Source of the DNA: Mesostigma viride
Lineage: Eukaryota; Streptophyta; Mesostigmatophyceae; Mesostigmatales; Mesostigmataceae
Assembly: GCA_009746045.1 (NCBI GenBank)
Contig: RPFO01001034.1
Span: 402,001-466,000, forward strand
Direction: 5' to 3'
DNA: 64,000 nt
Shown piece after piece: positions 53,733-64,000 of the stretch. Numbering within the stretch: position 1 is the stretch's first letter; each line of letters begins with the position of its first letter. The notes under the pieces are model-generated. The model worked only from the letters and a program-made list of their open reading frames with translations, searched no databases and was not told the DNA's origin. The translations under genes were made by a program, and so were the position numbers.

Positions 53733-56700
53733 GAATTGAATTGAATTGAATTGTAACATAACTCCGTTGGGAGTATATGTAGCACATAGCCCAGAGAAGG
53801 GGCATATGGCCTATCATACATTCTAAGCTACTTCCTGCAAGGGTGGGAATGTAAACAACACTTGCTCTAGGTGCACTAGGGCACCTGCACCACCCAGAGT
53901 TTCAGGCAACACCCAGCGAAGGGGAGCCTGTCATAGGTGGGGAAGATCATCATGGCTATACAAGAGCTAGGACATGGCTTCTCTACAGAGAGCATCTCTC
54001 TGCATGGCATAGCATGGCGAAATTCTTAATGCAACATCCATGGGGGTCCCGTTATAGGCAGGGCTTGGCTAAATCCTGTAGACAACATCCATGGGGGCCA
54101 TTATGGGCGCACATGCGCGTGGGCCACATGCTAGGCTAAGCCTGACTAATCTACACTACTGGTATGAATTCCCTAGTCTGGGGTGGCAGGAGGGGGCTGC
54201 CAGGGCTTGTGGTCAACGTGGATGACCGCCCCCCTCCAGTATACCGGCTTCCCCCCTGCGCTGTGCCGGAGCTGAAGGTAGGCCGGCCATAGCTCGCGTC
54301 GCCGCTGTTGCTGGGCCAGGGTCAAGTCGTCGTCCAGCGTGAAGCGAGTCCTCGAGAGCTTCTTGCGGCATTTAAGGAACGACAGCTTGTCCGCCATGTA
54401 CTTAAAGGTGAGGAGCACGGGTGCCGGGCCAGCCTTCCCCCGCGCGGGGGAGGCGGACAGCCGACATGTCCAGCTCACCAGTGAGTAGCATGGGGGCAAG
54501 AATGTCGCGCTTAAATGCCTCAAGAAGGGTCGTGGAGGTCTCACCTGCCGGCTGGTCGAAGTGCTTGACGATGACATTGTGGCTGCGCCGGGCGATGTCG
54601 GTTTCCTCGCGAAGGTCGAGGGCTTGTTGCTTGAGTTGTGCCGAGATGGTGGAGGTGGTGGAGGTGGTGTGCTGCTTAAGCAAGTCCGCCCAGGTGGAGG
54701 GAGCATCGCCGGCCGGGCCAGCAGACGCCGGCTGGGCGGCGATGTCCTTCACCGCCTGGGCGGTGAGGCCGGCGGTGTCATGCAAGCTCTCAAGGGCGTT
54801 GGCGGTGGCTTGAAGGCGTTGGTCGAGGTCGAGGAGCTGGGCTTTGATGTCGGCAGTGGAGGCGGAAATGGCAGTGGAGGTGGAGGCGGCAGCGGCGGAA
54901 ATGTGAGGAAGTTCAGCAGCCAGCGTGCCACCCATTGCTGCGACGTCAGCAGCAAGGGGGGTCACGTGCTGCTGAAAGGCTTCCGTGAGGATGGAACGGA
55001 GGGTGGGGGCGGAGATGGATGGAGCCCAGATCTCGTCGTCAGAGCGCTCGAGAAGGGAGTTGAGGATGGTGTGCTGGAGCTGGGGGCGGGGGCAGCCAAG
55101 CAGGGCGCCGTGGGTTTGCCAGCGGCTGCCGTTGCTGCCGATGAGGCGACCTTGGTCGTAAAGATGGAGGCACAGGTCGTAAAGCGAGGCGTAGTCCCCG
55201 TAGAAGATGCAGTCCATAGCATCGTAAGGAGACAGGTTGTTCCAGTCGTGATCATCGACCTTGAAAGGGTGGGGCCGAAAGCGCGGTTCCGAGGGGCGGG
55301 ACCATCCTGTTTTGTCGGCTGGGCGGGTGCGTTTCGGGTCAGGCGATGCCGATGGCGAGGCATTAACTCGTCGTCTGTCCCTGGTCCTCTACGGAGGACT
55401 GAGTTCAACTCAGTCCTCTCTAGAGGACCGAGTTTTTGGGTTTCGTAGAAAATTCGCCCCGGTCAGAATGTTTGACAAAAAAAATTTCTCAAAATTTATT
55501 CAAATACTACGTGAAAAGATCTTTCTTGGACATATTTTTGGGATTTTTTTGGATTTGGTATGCGCGGCTAACTGTACGGTCAAAGTACAGGTGGTAAGGG
55601 TACTTTCCCACGTGAAACGCGAGTTCCGGAAATGCACGACCTAGCCATGGCGGCTCGCGCCCATGCATGCAGTTTACGTTTTCGGACGAGTTAGCCGTCC
55701 AAACTCAGGAAATAGATTGAACATGCCCTAAAGATGATATAAATCAATTTTTAGCTCGCGGGGATGCGATTTACCTGGTGTCGGCACTGTTCTTGCTGGA
55801 AAAAACTGCGATAAGGCAGGTCGACGGAATTGATGACTGCGCTTGCTTTCCGGCGCAATTTCAATGGCTGATAGGTTTCTTTCTACATTTTAACATGAAT
55901 TGTATTAGAATATATTGAGTGACAGTATAGATTTGATGATCTCGACCATTCTGTCACGTCATGGTCTATGTGCCGCAAAGTGCCACTTTTGCGGGCACCG
56001 CCTGGGCCAAGGTAACGCCAGCCGTGCCAGGTAAAGCCGGATAATCGTTGCCTCTTCGTTTCTTGATGTTCTTACATGAGTTTAAGCTTGCGAGGCGTTG
56101 TCAGGTTCAAGTCTTGATGCTCTTTCTTGACCGTTGCCTGCCCCTCTCTAAAACCCCCTTTTCAGAGGATGTTAGCAGGCATTTGCCTTAACCCAGTGTA
56201 GTTGTGCAGGGTTTTAGGAGCTGTGCAGGTTTAAACACCTTCATAGATGTTAGTTATTCTTTTGCTACGTTCATACTGCATGATTGTGTGGCCACGGGCT
56301 GCGTCAAGGGTGCATTCAAGCTTTTACGGGTGAGTGAAAAGTCTTGGTGACAAACCACTGCCATCATGTGCCAGCAACTATGTTGGCCACATCATGGCAA
56401 GGCAAAACAGTTATAGCCATATCTATTGTTGTTTGAAACAATGGAAATATGCTTAACCTACCCATTATATTGGTGGTTGACACTTATAACATAACCCTTT
56501 GTTGGTAGGTATCCAAGCCCATTCCCTACATGCATGCATAGGCTCTCACTACATGATAAGGTATGATATACCTGAAGTATGATGATGCAAGTGTGTTGTC
56601 CTGTAATGCTTGAAGGGAAATGAGTTGATTGGGATGGTTGGTGGCCACGGTGATGTAGTATGACCGCACTTACATGCTAGCAAAGTTAGCAAAAGCCCCA

Positions 56701-57387
56701 TTCCTCTCCTGAGGACTGAGAGTTTTTGAATTGTTTCAGGCAGTTGCAGTGGCCAAATGGAGCCCAGTTTTTTGCCACGCTTCAAGAACTATGTTGTTTA
56801 CATGCCTATATTTTTTCTTCATGCACCAGGATTTGATTGAATTTTTCCCACTCGTTCTTATCCCGAAAAATGCAAATTCGCGAGGGGCGCCCAACGTCCG
56901 TGTAATTTTTAGGTGTTCGGGTCAAGTTTTCACATATGCAGTATTTTTGCCAACAAAATGATATCTAGTACACCCCAGATCCACATCAAAACATTTGGGA
57001 TGGACTCCCCACCTAGTCGCTACACGCGGTTGAAAATTGTCAACTCAGTCCTCCTGTGAGGACTGAGTTGGGACAGACGACGAGTTAAGCCCGGGAGGTT
57101 GCTGGGTGGCCACCAGTGCACGACTAGTGTCACCGCTGTCTACCGGACCTGATGGCGAAGCTGCAGCCGCAGCTGCCGCATTTTCATGGGCGAGCGCATC
57201 CGCCAAACTGCGTTGCGTCAAAGGACGTTTGCTCGTCATATATTGCGTGTTAGATTCGGAAAATTATATCAGCATGTGCGTCTTAGAAAGACGAAGCGAT
57301 AGTGATATTCACAGCTGAATTTGGGGCTCAAACGTGAAAGTTATGAGCTCCGCCGTCAGCCATGGCTACCTCGTGGCTCGTGGCTCG
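53733..57387 (-). mobile_element. Element B: ORF1-only element, TSD TACCATGGCAT(G)AAT, split by a TIR transposon
   Basis: Own sequence is 53733-55361 plus 57089-57387 (about 1.93 kb). The (AATTG)n tail is at 53733-53752. Flanks are TACCATGGCATGAAT (53718-53732) and TACCATGGCATAAT (57388-57401). The protein starts MTSKRPLTQRSLADALAHEN, passes CIFYGDYASLYDLCLHLYDQ, a coiled coil and NVIVKHFDQPAGE; a 2-bp loss in the GCGCGC run near 54440 shifts the frame before TRFTLDDDLTLAQQQ. It ends at 54173. Confidence 0.85.
55362..57088. mobile_element. 1.7-kb TIR DNA element inside element B
   Basis: Perfect 19-bp inverted ends: TTAACTCGTCGTCTGTCCC (55363-55381) and its complement at 57070-57088. Subterminal palindromes occur at both ends, built on GGACTGAGTT/AACTCAGTCC. 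Comparison with element A suggests a GC dinucleotide target duplication; TTAA (piggyBac style) is less likely because the empty site lacks it. The inside is AT-rich with no recognisable transposase, so it is non-autonomous. Confidence 0.75.
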
Positions 57388-58464
57388 TACCATGGCATAA
57401 TGCGCTTAAATGCCTCAAGAAGGCTCGTGGAGGTCTCACCTGCCGGCTGGTCGAAGTGCTTGACGATGACATTGTGGCTGCGCCGGGCGATGTCGGCTTC
57501 CTCGCGAAGGTCGAGGGCTTGTTGCTTGAGTTGTGCCGAGATGGTGGAGGTGGTGGAGGTGGTGTGCTGCTTAAGCAAGTCCGCCCAGGTGGAGGGAGCA
57601 TCGCCGGCCGAGCCAGCAGACGCCGGCTGGGCGGCGATGTCCTTTACCGCCTGGGCGGTGAGGCCGGCGGTGTCATGCAAGCTCTCAAGGGCGTTGGCAG
57701 TGGCTTGAAGGCGGTGATCGAGGTCGAGGAGCTGGGCTTTGATGTCGGCAGTGGAGGCGGAAATGGCAGTGGAGGTGGAGGCGGCGGCGGTGGAAATGTG
57801 AGGAAGTTCAGCAGTCAGCGTGCCGCCGATTGCTGCTATGTCGGCAGCAAGGGGGGTCACGTGCTGCTGAAAGGCTTCCGTGAGGATGGAGCGGAGTGTG
57901 GGGGCGGAAAGGGGTGAAGCCCAGATCTCGGCGTCAGAGCGCTGGAGAAGGGAGTTGAGGATGGCGTGCTGGAGACGGGGGCGGTAGCCGCCGACCAGAT
58001 GGTAGACGTTGCCCACGCGGCTGCCGTCCGGGGCGAGGAGGCGGTTGGTGGAGAAGAGATGGAGGCACAGGTCGTTAAGCGAAGCGTAATCCCCGAAGAA
58101 GATGCAGCGCATAGCATCGGTCGGAGAAATGGTGGCCCAGTCGTAATCTGCGACCTTGAAAGGCCGGGGACGAAAGCTCGGTTCTGGGTATGAAGACCCT
58201 TCTGTGGCGTCGGCTGGGCGGGTGCGCTTGGGGTCAGGCGATGCAGATGGCGAGGCCCGGGGGGTTGCTGGACGACCACCAGTGCACGACTAGTGTCATC
58301 GCCGCCTGCCGGACCTGATGGCGAAGCTGCAGCCGGAGCTGCAGGCGTATTGTCATTGCCGAGCGCAGCCGCCAGGCTGCGTTGCGTCGAGGCGCGTTTG
58401 GTCGCCATATATTGCGTTTTAGATTCGGAAAATTATATCAGCATGTGCGTCTTAGAAAGACGAA

Positions 58465-58820
58465 AAATTAAATTAAATTAAATTAAATTATAACATGCCT
58501 CCGTGGGGAGGTCATGTAGCACATATTTCATGATGGATGGGGTGGAGGAAGCCGCGTGATCGAACTATCCTAACTCTATCTAGAAAATCCTAACTGCACT
58601 ACTCATCATCAAAACGCCTCCTCCGCTTGGGGGGAGGTGGCTTGCCCACAGGGTCGGGCGTGTGCGCCTTGACAATCTTCTTCCACCGCGTCCTGTCCTG
58701 CATGGCAGTCCAAAGACGGGAGAGAGAGTGGATGCGGTGCTCAAACTGGGCTGGGACCACTAGGTCGTCCAGCAACATCTGAACGTAGTTCGTGACAGGT
58801 TTCCCTACCCTTTTGGGAAT
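58465..58820 (-). mobile_element. RT2 3' end in the element A 5' UTR, 10-bp TSD
   Basis: C-terminal frame KRVGKPVTNYVQMLLDDLVV to KRRRRFDDE, 3' UTR and (AAATT)n tail, between perfect GAAAGACGAA copies (58455-58464 and 58821-58830). Confidence 0.9.
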
Positions 58821-58916
58821 GAAAGACGAAGCGATAGTGATATTCACGGCTAAATTCGGTGCTCAAACGTGAAAGTTATGAGCTCCGACAGCCATGGCTA
58901 CCTCGTGGCCGGAATT

Positions 58917-59180
58917 TCGCGGTTCCAAAACCTGCTGGGCATTCAGGGGACGTGGCGCGCCGAATATTTTCCGCGCCAAAAAATTCGCGGTACCGTCCGT
59001 ACGGTGTATAATGTGTGCCCGGACCGCTCAACCCTCGCGGAAGTGGCCATGGCGGCATGCCTTTATGCAATATTAATCGATATGGCATCTAAAAAGCTAG
59101 AAAAAATGCTTGAATTTCGCAGAAGATTAGTTGATGACCTCATTGCGTGGCGGAAAGTTTACGGTTTGCAATATCGCTAA
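58917..59180 (+). CDS. Hypothetical small ORF, possibly split by element A
   Basis: Right of the element A target site an open frame reads SRFQNLLGIQGTWRAEYFPR ... ASKKLEKMLEFRRRLVDD, ending AWRKVYGLQYR* at 59180. Left of the element, ATGGCCGGC at 52128 is in the same frame, so before insertion an ORF of about 91 codons would have existed. No family is recognised, and it may be chance. Confidence 0.3.
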   Translation, partial: SRFQNLLGIQGTWRAEYFPRQKIRGTVRTVYNVCPDRSTLAEVAMAACLYAILIDMASKKLEKMLEFRRRLVDDLIAWRKVYGLQYR

Positions 59181-60715
59181 TTTCTCGAACGGCTACGGGC
59201 GCGGGGGTCCAGGATATAATTTCTCTTGCGGATCATGAAATTTAATGCAGGTTTACGGCAGCTATTGTGAGGCAACGTAGGCTCTAAAGAGCGATTATGA
59301 AGCTAACTTAATGGTGTTGTCGAGTTTGTGCCGAAGCTTCCCGGTTTCTTTTACATTTCCGGCATTCAAGGTAAGAACCTACGCAGGCCTGCGCATGTCG
59401 CCTTCGACGTATTCACGGAAGGCGCACCTTCCTTGTTCGCCTGATCAATGGATGATGTCTTTTATTGTTCGAGCTTGCGTGCCAGTTTATGCATGAAACA
59501 TTTCCACGCAGGCAGGTGCATTAACGTCGGCCTTTCGCCTTTTTTTCGGGCAGTTTCCCTGCAGGAAGCGCTCCATTTCTTTCGGTTGCATCGTCAGATT
59601 CCTAGCTATTTCGTACAATTTCGTGTAGTTTGTGGCTGGCATGCTAAATGCGCCGAGGTCAAGTTGTTGGTAATGTGTTGACATTTGTTTTCCATAATCC
59701 TTTGGACGTGACCTTGCTCAGACGCTTTGTTATGTGCCGGATCTGACACGCCTGTTTTAGAACGACATCCGGCATGTGCCTAGAGGCTAACAAGCTGGCA
59801 TCAGCTTCTTAGCAAATTGCCCTATTGGAAAGGAAGGTGAGAGTGGTTCTTTTGCTGGCCATACTGCATGAGTGGCATTGCATTAGATAGGTGTTTCCAT
59901 TGCTTTCCTTGAGCTATAACCATTAAGACTTCCCTGCTATGTGTGCAGCAAGGCAAGCTGGATAGGATGTGAATGCTTGGCATACAACATGTATGATTTG
60001 CTGCCAAGTTTGCAGGCTGCAGTTGCCTCTATTGCTTGGGCAGTCTTTCTAAGGTTTTTACACGTATACTTGCTGAGTTCTTGGCATAAATTTACATGGT
60101 AACCTTGGGCTGAGCTTAGTGTATGCTCTCTTGGTGCGTGTATGCCTAGCGATGGTGTTGCTATGCGCACGCTGGCAAGGCTGGCCATGCTGAGGGCAGG
60201 GGAGGGCAGATGAGGTGCCTAGCCTTTTCTTATGTTGTGTGATCGAGTTGGGCATGTTTTTTGGCTTCTTGGATGGAAAACATGATGCCTAGGTGGCCTT
60301 ATACACAGAAAAACCTCATTTAGCGTATGTTCAGGTTTTAGCACGCAAACGCAATAACTTGAGCTAGACTTGTCGGAATGACCTGGGACTTGGACCACTG
60401 CTGTCCCCCTGTTAGCCGGATTTTCGCTACATTTTGTTGCCTAATCTGAAGTGTTTATGACATGTTTATTCCCAATGTCCGGTAAAAAAAGGGTACTTTT
60501 GCGGGGAAATTAATAACTGTTCAAGGTTTTGTCATTTTCATGATGTAAATAGCTCAGCAAGCTACAAACTCAGGGAACTATAGACGCTACATTTTTTTTT
60601 GCCAACAAATGAGTGCATGGGCTGGGGCATACATAGCCCTAATTAGCGTCCTTTTCGATTTATAGCGCTATATTGGCGTATATGTGGGGGTAGTACCCCC
60701 AACAAGTGCATGGAC
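59181..60715. other. No gene recognised
   Basis: AT-richer intergenic sequence with short unsupported frames; no repeat or RNA gene identified. Confidence 0.5.
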
Positions 60716-60724
60716 AACTCACTA

Positions 60725-61302
60725 ATTAATTAATTAATTAGACTCATGCTCCCGTTGGGGAGTCACGGAGCATTAACCCCGATGAATGGATGGATGGGTG
60801 CACACATTCCTACCGGTCTAATCTATCTACATTGGCTACATACTACATCTATCTAACAACATTCTATCTACATCATCTATCTAGGCAGCCGCACGCTGCC
60901 CTAGGGGGAGCTATCTAGCGTGCCTCCCGCGGGATTGCACACGCGGGCGCTTCCCCACTGGGGGGGGCTCGTTGTCCTCTATGACCTGGGCCCACTTGGC
61001 CTTGTCCATCATCTTCTTCCAAATCACGGAGAGGCCTAGGCCCCCCATGTCCTCTACTAGCTGTTCTTTGAAGGTGCGGGCCTTGCGGCGTCTAACATCA
61101 CTGGGCCCAGCCCACGTCAGGAGGTGCCGGCCAGGCTGGGCTGGTCGCAGTCCTGCGGGGGGGCCACGTGAGGTGTCTACCTGGTTGGTGCGAGCTAGGT
61201 GCCCTACTAGCTGCAGGCGGCGTTGCTTAATTGTGCTGGTGATATAGGGCATGCCCTGGTACAGGTCCTCATTGCGGACATGAGCAGCATATCCTACTCT
61301 GA
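60725..61302 (-). mobile_element. RT1 3' end insertion with 9-bp TSD
   Basis: The minus strand encodes FRVGYAAHVRNEDLYQGMPY through GKRPRVQSRGRHAR (stop 60911), 3' UTR, hairpin and ATTA tail. AACTCACTA flanks it at 60716-60724 and 61303-61311. Confidence 0.9.
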
Positions 61303-61414
61303 AACTCACTAGAGATGTTATTTAGTGCCCCCAATCATAATTTAGCATGGTGCAACTGAAATTCAAGTGATATTAGCATGGGTCAAGTTTTAAGGTTTTT
61401 GGGGTGCCACCTCC

Positions 61415-62480
61415 CCTTAATTAATTAATTAATTATCAACATCACTCCGTTGGGAGTAGATGTAGCACATAGCCCTGAGAAGGGGCATATGGCTTTTAAT
61501 ACATTCTAGGCTACTTCATGCAAGGGTGGGAATGTAAGCTACCCCTGCTCTAGGTGCACCAGGGCACCCGCACCCTCATGGTCTATCACGCTATGCCCGG
61601 GTAAGGGGGGAGCATGCCTGTGAGGGGGAAGATCATCATGGCTATACAAAAACTAGAGCGTGGCGTCTCAGCAGAGAGCAGCTCTCTGCATGGGCACAGC
61701 ATTACTAAATAAAACTAGGCATCGTCTGGAGTGTGGCTCATCATAGGCACACATGTACATGATTACATAAAGCGCGTGGCTTAGCTGGAATAGGGCCTCT
61801 AGGAGGCGTACATGTACATGGCCACGGTCTATCTATTCTACACTACTACTGCTGTATTCCCCTAAGCTGGGGCTTCTGGAGTCGCTGGGGCCGCGGGGGT
61901 CGCCTGCCAGGGCTTGTGGCCGACGTAGATGGCCGCCCCCTTCCAGTACACCGGCTGCCCCGCCTTGGTCTGCCGGAGCTGGTGGTAGGTCGGCCATAGC
62001 TCCCGTCGCCGTTGTTGCTGCGCCAGGGTCAAGTCGTCATCAAGGGTGAAGAGAGTCTTCTCGAGCCGCTTGCGGCGTCTGAGAAAAGAAATCTTGTCCG
62101 CCGGGGTCTTAAAGGTGAGAAGGAGCGGGGGCGGCCCTGCCTTACCCCGCGCGCGGGGAAGGCGGTGGGCGGCCAGCTCGATCTCACCAGTAAGGCCCAT
62201 GCGATCAAGGATTTCTCTCTCAAAAGCACGCGCAAGCTTCTCGGAATTCTCACCTTCCTCCATCTTGAGGTTCTTGACAATGACGTTGAGGCTGCGCTTG
62301 GCGAGCTCGGCCTCCTCGCGGAGGTCAAGCGTCTGCCGTTGAAGCTGGGCTGCGACGGCGGAGGTGGTGGAGGTGGTGTGTTGCTTAAGCATGTCCGCCC
62401 AGGTGGTGATGGGAGGAGCATCGCCGGTCAGGCCAGCCGGGGCGGGCTTGGCGGCAATGTCCTTCACTGCTGGGCATGGC
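61415..62480 (-). mobile_element. ORF1-only element, 5' truncated, intact C-terminal ORF
   Basis: The frame from about 62478 (VKDIAAKPAPAGLTGDAPP) to 61862 is open without lesions: coiled coil, RRM-like NVIVKNLKMEEGENSEKLAR, then KTLFTLDDDLTLAQQQRRRE and VYWKGAAIYVGHKPW. The 3' UTR, hairpin ACTCCGTTGGGAGT and ATTA tail follow to 61415. It is more diverged from elements A and B than they are from each other. Confidence 0.8.
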
Positions 62481-62604
62481 CTGTTATTTTGAGGTGAGAC
62501 AACAACTGTTTGGTCGACGCACGGCGCCACATTTGGGTCATTGTTAACCAGTTCACAAGATGATCTCAAGATGATCTCGATCTGCAGTTAGCTGCAATCC
62601 ATTG

Positions 62605-62748
62605 TCGTCAGAAAGCAACAAACGTGAAAACGCTAGCTGCCGGCAAATGTGAGATTCCGCGGAACACAGAAAGTAAGAAAGCCTAGAAGCTACCAGCAAG
62701 GAATTGAACATAGGACCTTCGGCATGATTTCGCGAATACATCTTTGCT
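62605..62748 (-). mobile_element. Second SINE-like unit with a B box
   Basis: The minus strand reads GAAGGTCCTATGTTCAATTC (B box GTTCAATTC), then TTCCGCGG and GTTTTCACGTTTG, in the same order as the SINE at 53566-53732 (TTCCGCGG, GTTTTCACCTTTG). The A box is weak. Confidence 0.4.
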
Positions 62749-63433
62749 TGCAGCATGAATTGAATGTGGCAAAATAATCGGCTCTGTCTTTTAATCTGAA
62801 GTGAGATAACTCTTTTGACACAATCACCTGTTTTAGTGAGTCAACCTAAAATAGATCCGTTGCGTGCATGTGGCAGAGTGATATCGAGGCCTGTACGTGT
62901 ATCTTACTAGTTGGCTTGAATGATGGCAGCTGGCTGAGGTAACAAACACCTGCACAATATGCATAGGGTGACACGCTTGTAATTCAATGGGACACTTCTC
63001 ACTTCATGAGAGTATACATGTATACATGCTATGAACATGCAATGCAAGTGCCGGAGTTGCTTGCTGGACAAAGCTTCTTCGTCATTTCAACATCAATACT
63101 AGTTATTAAATTATGCACTAGTTACAGTTGCTCGCTCCCCACAGGCGCGGCTGTCTCCCCACGTTTCGCTCCAGCAAGGCACGTTTGGCACCCAGGATCA
63201 GGCCGGTCCCACCCAACCGCAGCGATCCTAGCCATATTATTCTTGGCGGTCTGCCCTGCAAGCTTGGAGAGACCAGCTTCCCTTTCGACCCTATGATCAA
63301 GTGTGCGCCTTGTTTGGTACAGTCCCCTCACTGGCCAGGTGGCATCGCACAGTGCCACCGACACCGGCTCAGGCAGGACTGGCTGGCTGGCGTGCGACGT
63401 TTCCCGCGCAGAAAAGAACAGAAAAAAAAGAAT
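62749..63433. other. 3' flank of RPL11, no gene recognised
   Basis: Short unsupported frames only. Confidence 0.5.
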
Positions 63434-63620
63434 TTAGTTGGGCTTGTTGAGCACGATGCCCTCGTACTTGGCCTGGAACCACTTGATCACGTCCTCCTTG
63501 GTGATCTTGTGCTGCAGGCCCACGTGGCTGGTCGCCCTCCGCCGGCGGGCGACACGGAACCCTGGCCGCTCCAGCACGACGTAGAAGTCCATGCCGTAGA
63601 TACCCGTGGAGGGGTCGTAC
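63434..63620 (-). CDS. RPL11: 60S ribosomal protein uL5 (RPL11), last exon, partial
   Basis: The acceptor TGCCAG precedes 63620; the exon reads (K)[20 protein letters not shown], then [20 protein letters not shown] and KPN, stop TAA at 63434-63436. This matches the C terminus of eukaryotic uL5 (GIYGLDFYVVL.RPG ... WFQ.KYDGI). uL5 belongs to the 5S RNP of the cytosolic large subunit. 63621-64000 is intron, and the upstream exons lie beyond the right edge. Confidence 0.93.
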
Positions 63621-64000
63621 CTGGCAGTAACAGTCATTATGATATGATAGGGTTGGTGGGGGCAATGATGGTTGGTGGTAATGATGTTGGTTGTGGTGGT
63701 AATAACAGTGATTGGTAGTGAAAGGGAGGGGAGGGAGGGGAGGGCGAGGGCAAGGGGGGGAGGGGGGCAGGGCAAGGAGCCAGAAGGACAACAAGCAAAA
63801 GAAGACTATGATCAGTTATACCATGCCCACCGAGCAATCTATCCTGGGTGCAGCAGAGCCAGTCCAAGATTACACAACACACAGAACCCTACAAAAAAAG
63901 GTCATCCTTCCTACTATCTAGCAATCTAGTGGGAATTTCGGGCCTGAGTTAACAACTGAATTAATAGCAACATGCTTTCACACTTTAAAAACGCTGCTTT

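Larger units (their letters stand above)
52140..58906 (-). mobile_element. Element A: ORF1-only non-LTR element, nested by at least four later insertions
   Basis: The 3' tail (AATTG)n is at 52140-52164 and the 5' UTR ends at 58906, with an imperfect 10-bp TSD: GGCCGGCATT (52130-52139) and GGCCGGAATT (58907-58916). Its own sequence is 52140-52422, about 53060-53565, 57402-58464 and 58831-58906. The protein starts MATKRASTQRSLAAALGNDN (58408 down), shifts frame in the G run near 58262, continues CIFFGDYASLNDLCLHLFST, coiled coil, RRM-like region, then FTLDDDLTLAQQQRRRELWP and VYWRGAVIHVDHKPW near 53260. The coding sequence is split at GCGCTTAAAT by the SINE and element B. Confidence 0.85.

Noticed and set aside
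59311-60255. Short frames on both strands between the nest and the RT1 insertion
   Set aside because: All are under 100 codons, overlapping, and without motifs or splice support.

Overview
The window is eukaryotic nuclear DNA, most likely from a green alga (Viridiplantae). The reasons are many-exon genes with GT-AG introns, a PSB33-type thylakoid protein with a transit peptide, a plastid-type ferredoxin-dependent glutamate synthase, and plant-type TTTAGGG repeats inside introns. Heavy repeat load and large, microsatellite-rich introns point to a big repeat-rich genome; the genus cannot be fixed from sequence alone.

Layout: 2-2177 (+) PSB33-like thylakoid protein in four exons, cut by the left edge. 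3322-11452 is a pile of non-LTR retrotransposon fragments (RT families called RT1, RT2 and RT3 here) plus one complete ORF1-only element with an 11-bp target-site duplication. 12486-26064 (-) is a complete 17-exon Fd-GOGAT (1,629 aa by my exon model). About 1 kb away, 27132-39248 (+) is a WDR70-type WD40 gene (about 826 aa). 38.9-44.3 kb holds more LINE debris, a pogo/Tigger-like TIR element and an ORF1-only element. 45080-47148 (-) is a GCR1_C-domain protein. 48642-50820 (+) is mitochondrial ribosomal protein mL53 (133 aa). 52140-58906 is a deeply nested transposon stack: an ORF1-only element carrying two RT2 insertions, a tRNA-like SINE, a second ORF1-only element and a 1.7-kb TIR element. 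60.7-62.7 kb has an RT1 end, another ORF1-only element and a second SINE-like unit. 63434-63620 (-) is the last exon of ribosomal protein uL5 (RPL11), continuing past the right edge. Functions are plastid nitrogen assimilation (Fd-GOGAT), photosystem organisation (PSB33), cytosolic and mitochondrial translation (uL5, mL53) and nuclear chromatin or regulatory roles (WDR70, GCR1_C); they do not form a pathway.

The most unusual signal is what I call exon-edge echoes. In five of the six host genes, introns contain diverged copies of the neighbouring exon's first or last 15-40 nt, still attached to a consensus AG or GT and often preserving the peptide. Examples are two donor and two acceptor echoes in WDR70 intron 3, three in the last mL53 intron, and copies in about half of the Fd-GOGAT introns. 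A second theme is a family of ORF1-only retroelements, analogous to mammalian HAL1, that share short 3' stem-loops and AT-rich pentamer or tetramer tails with RT-bearing LINEs.
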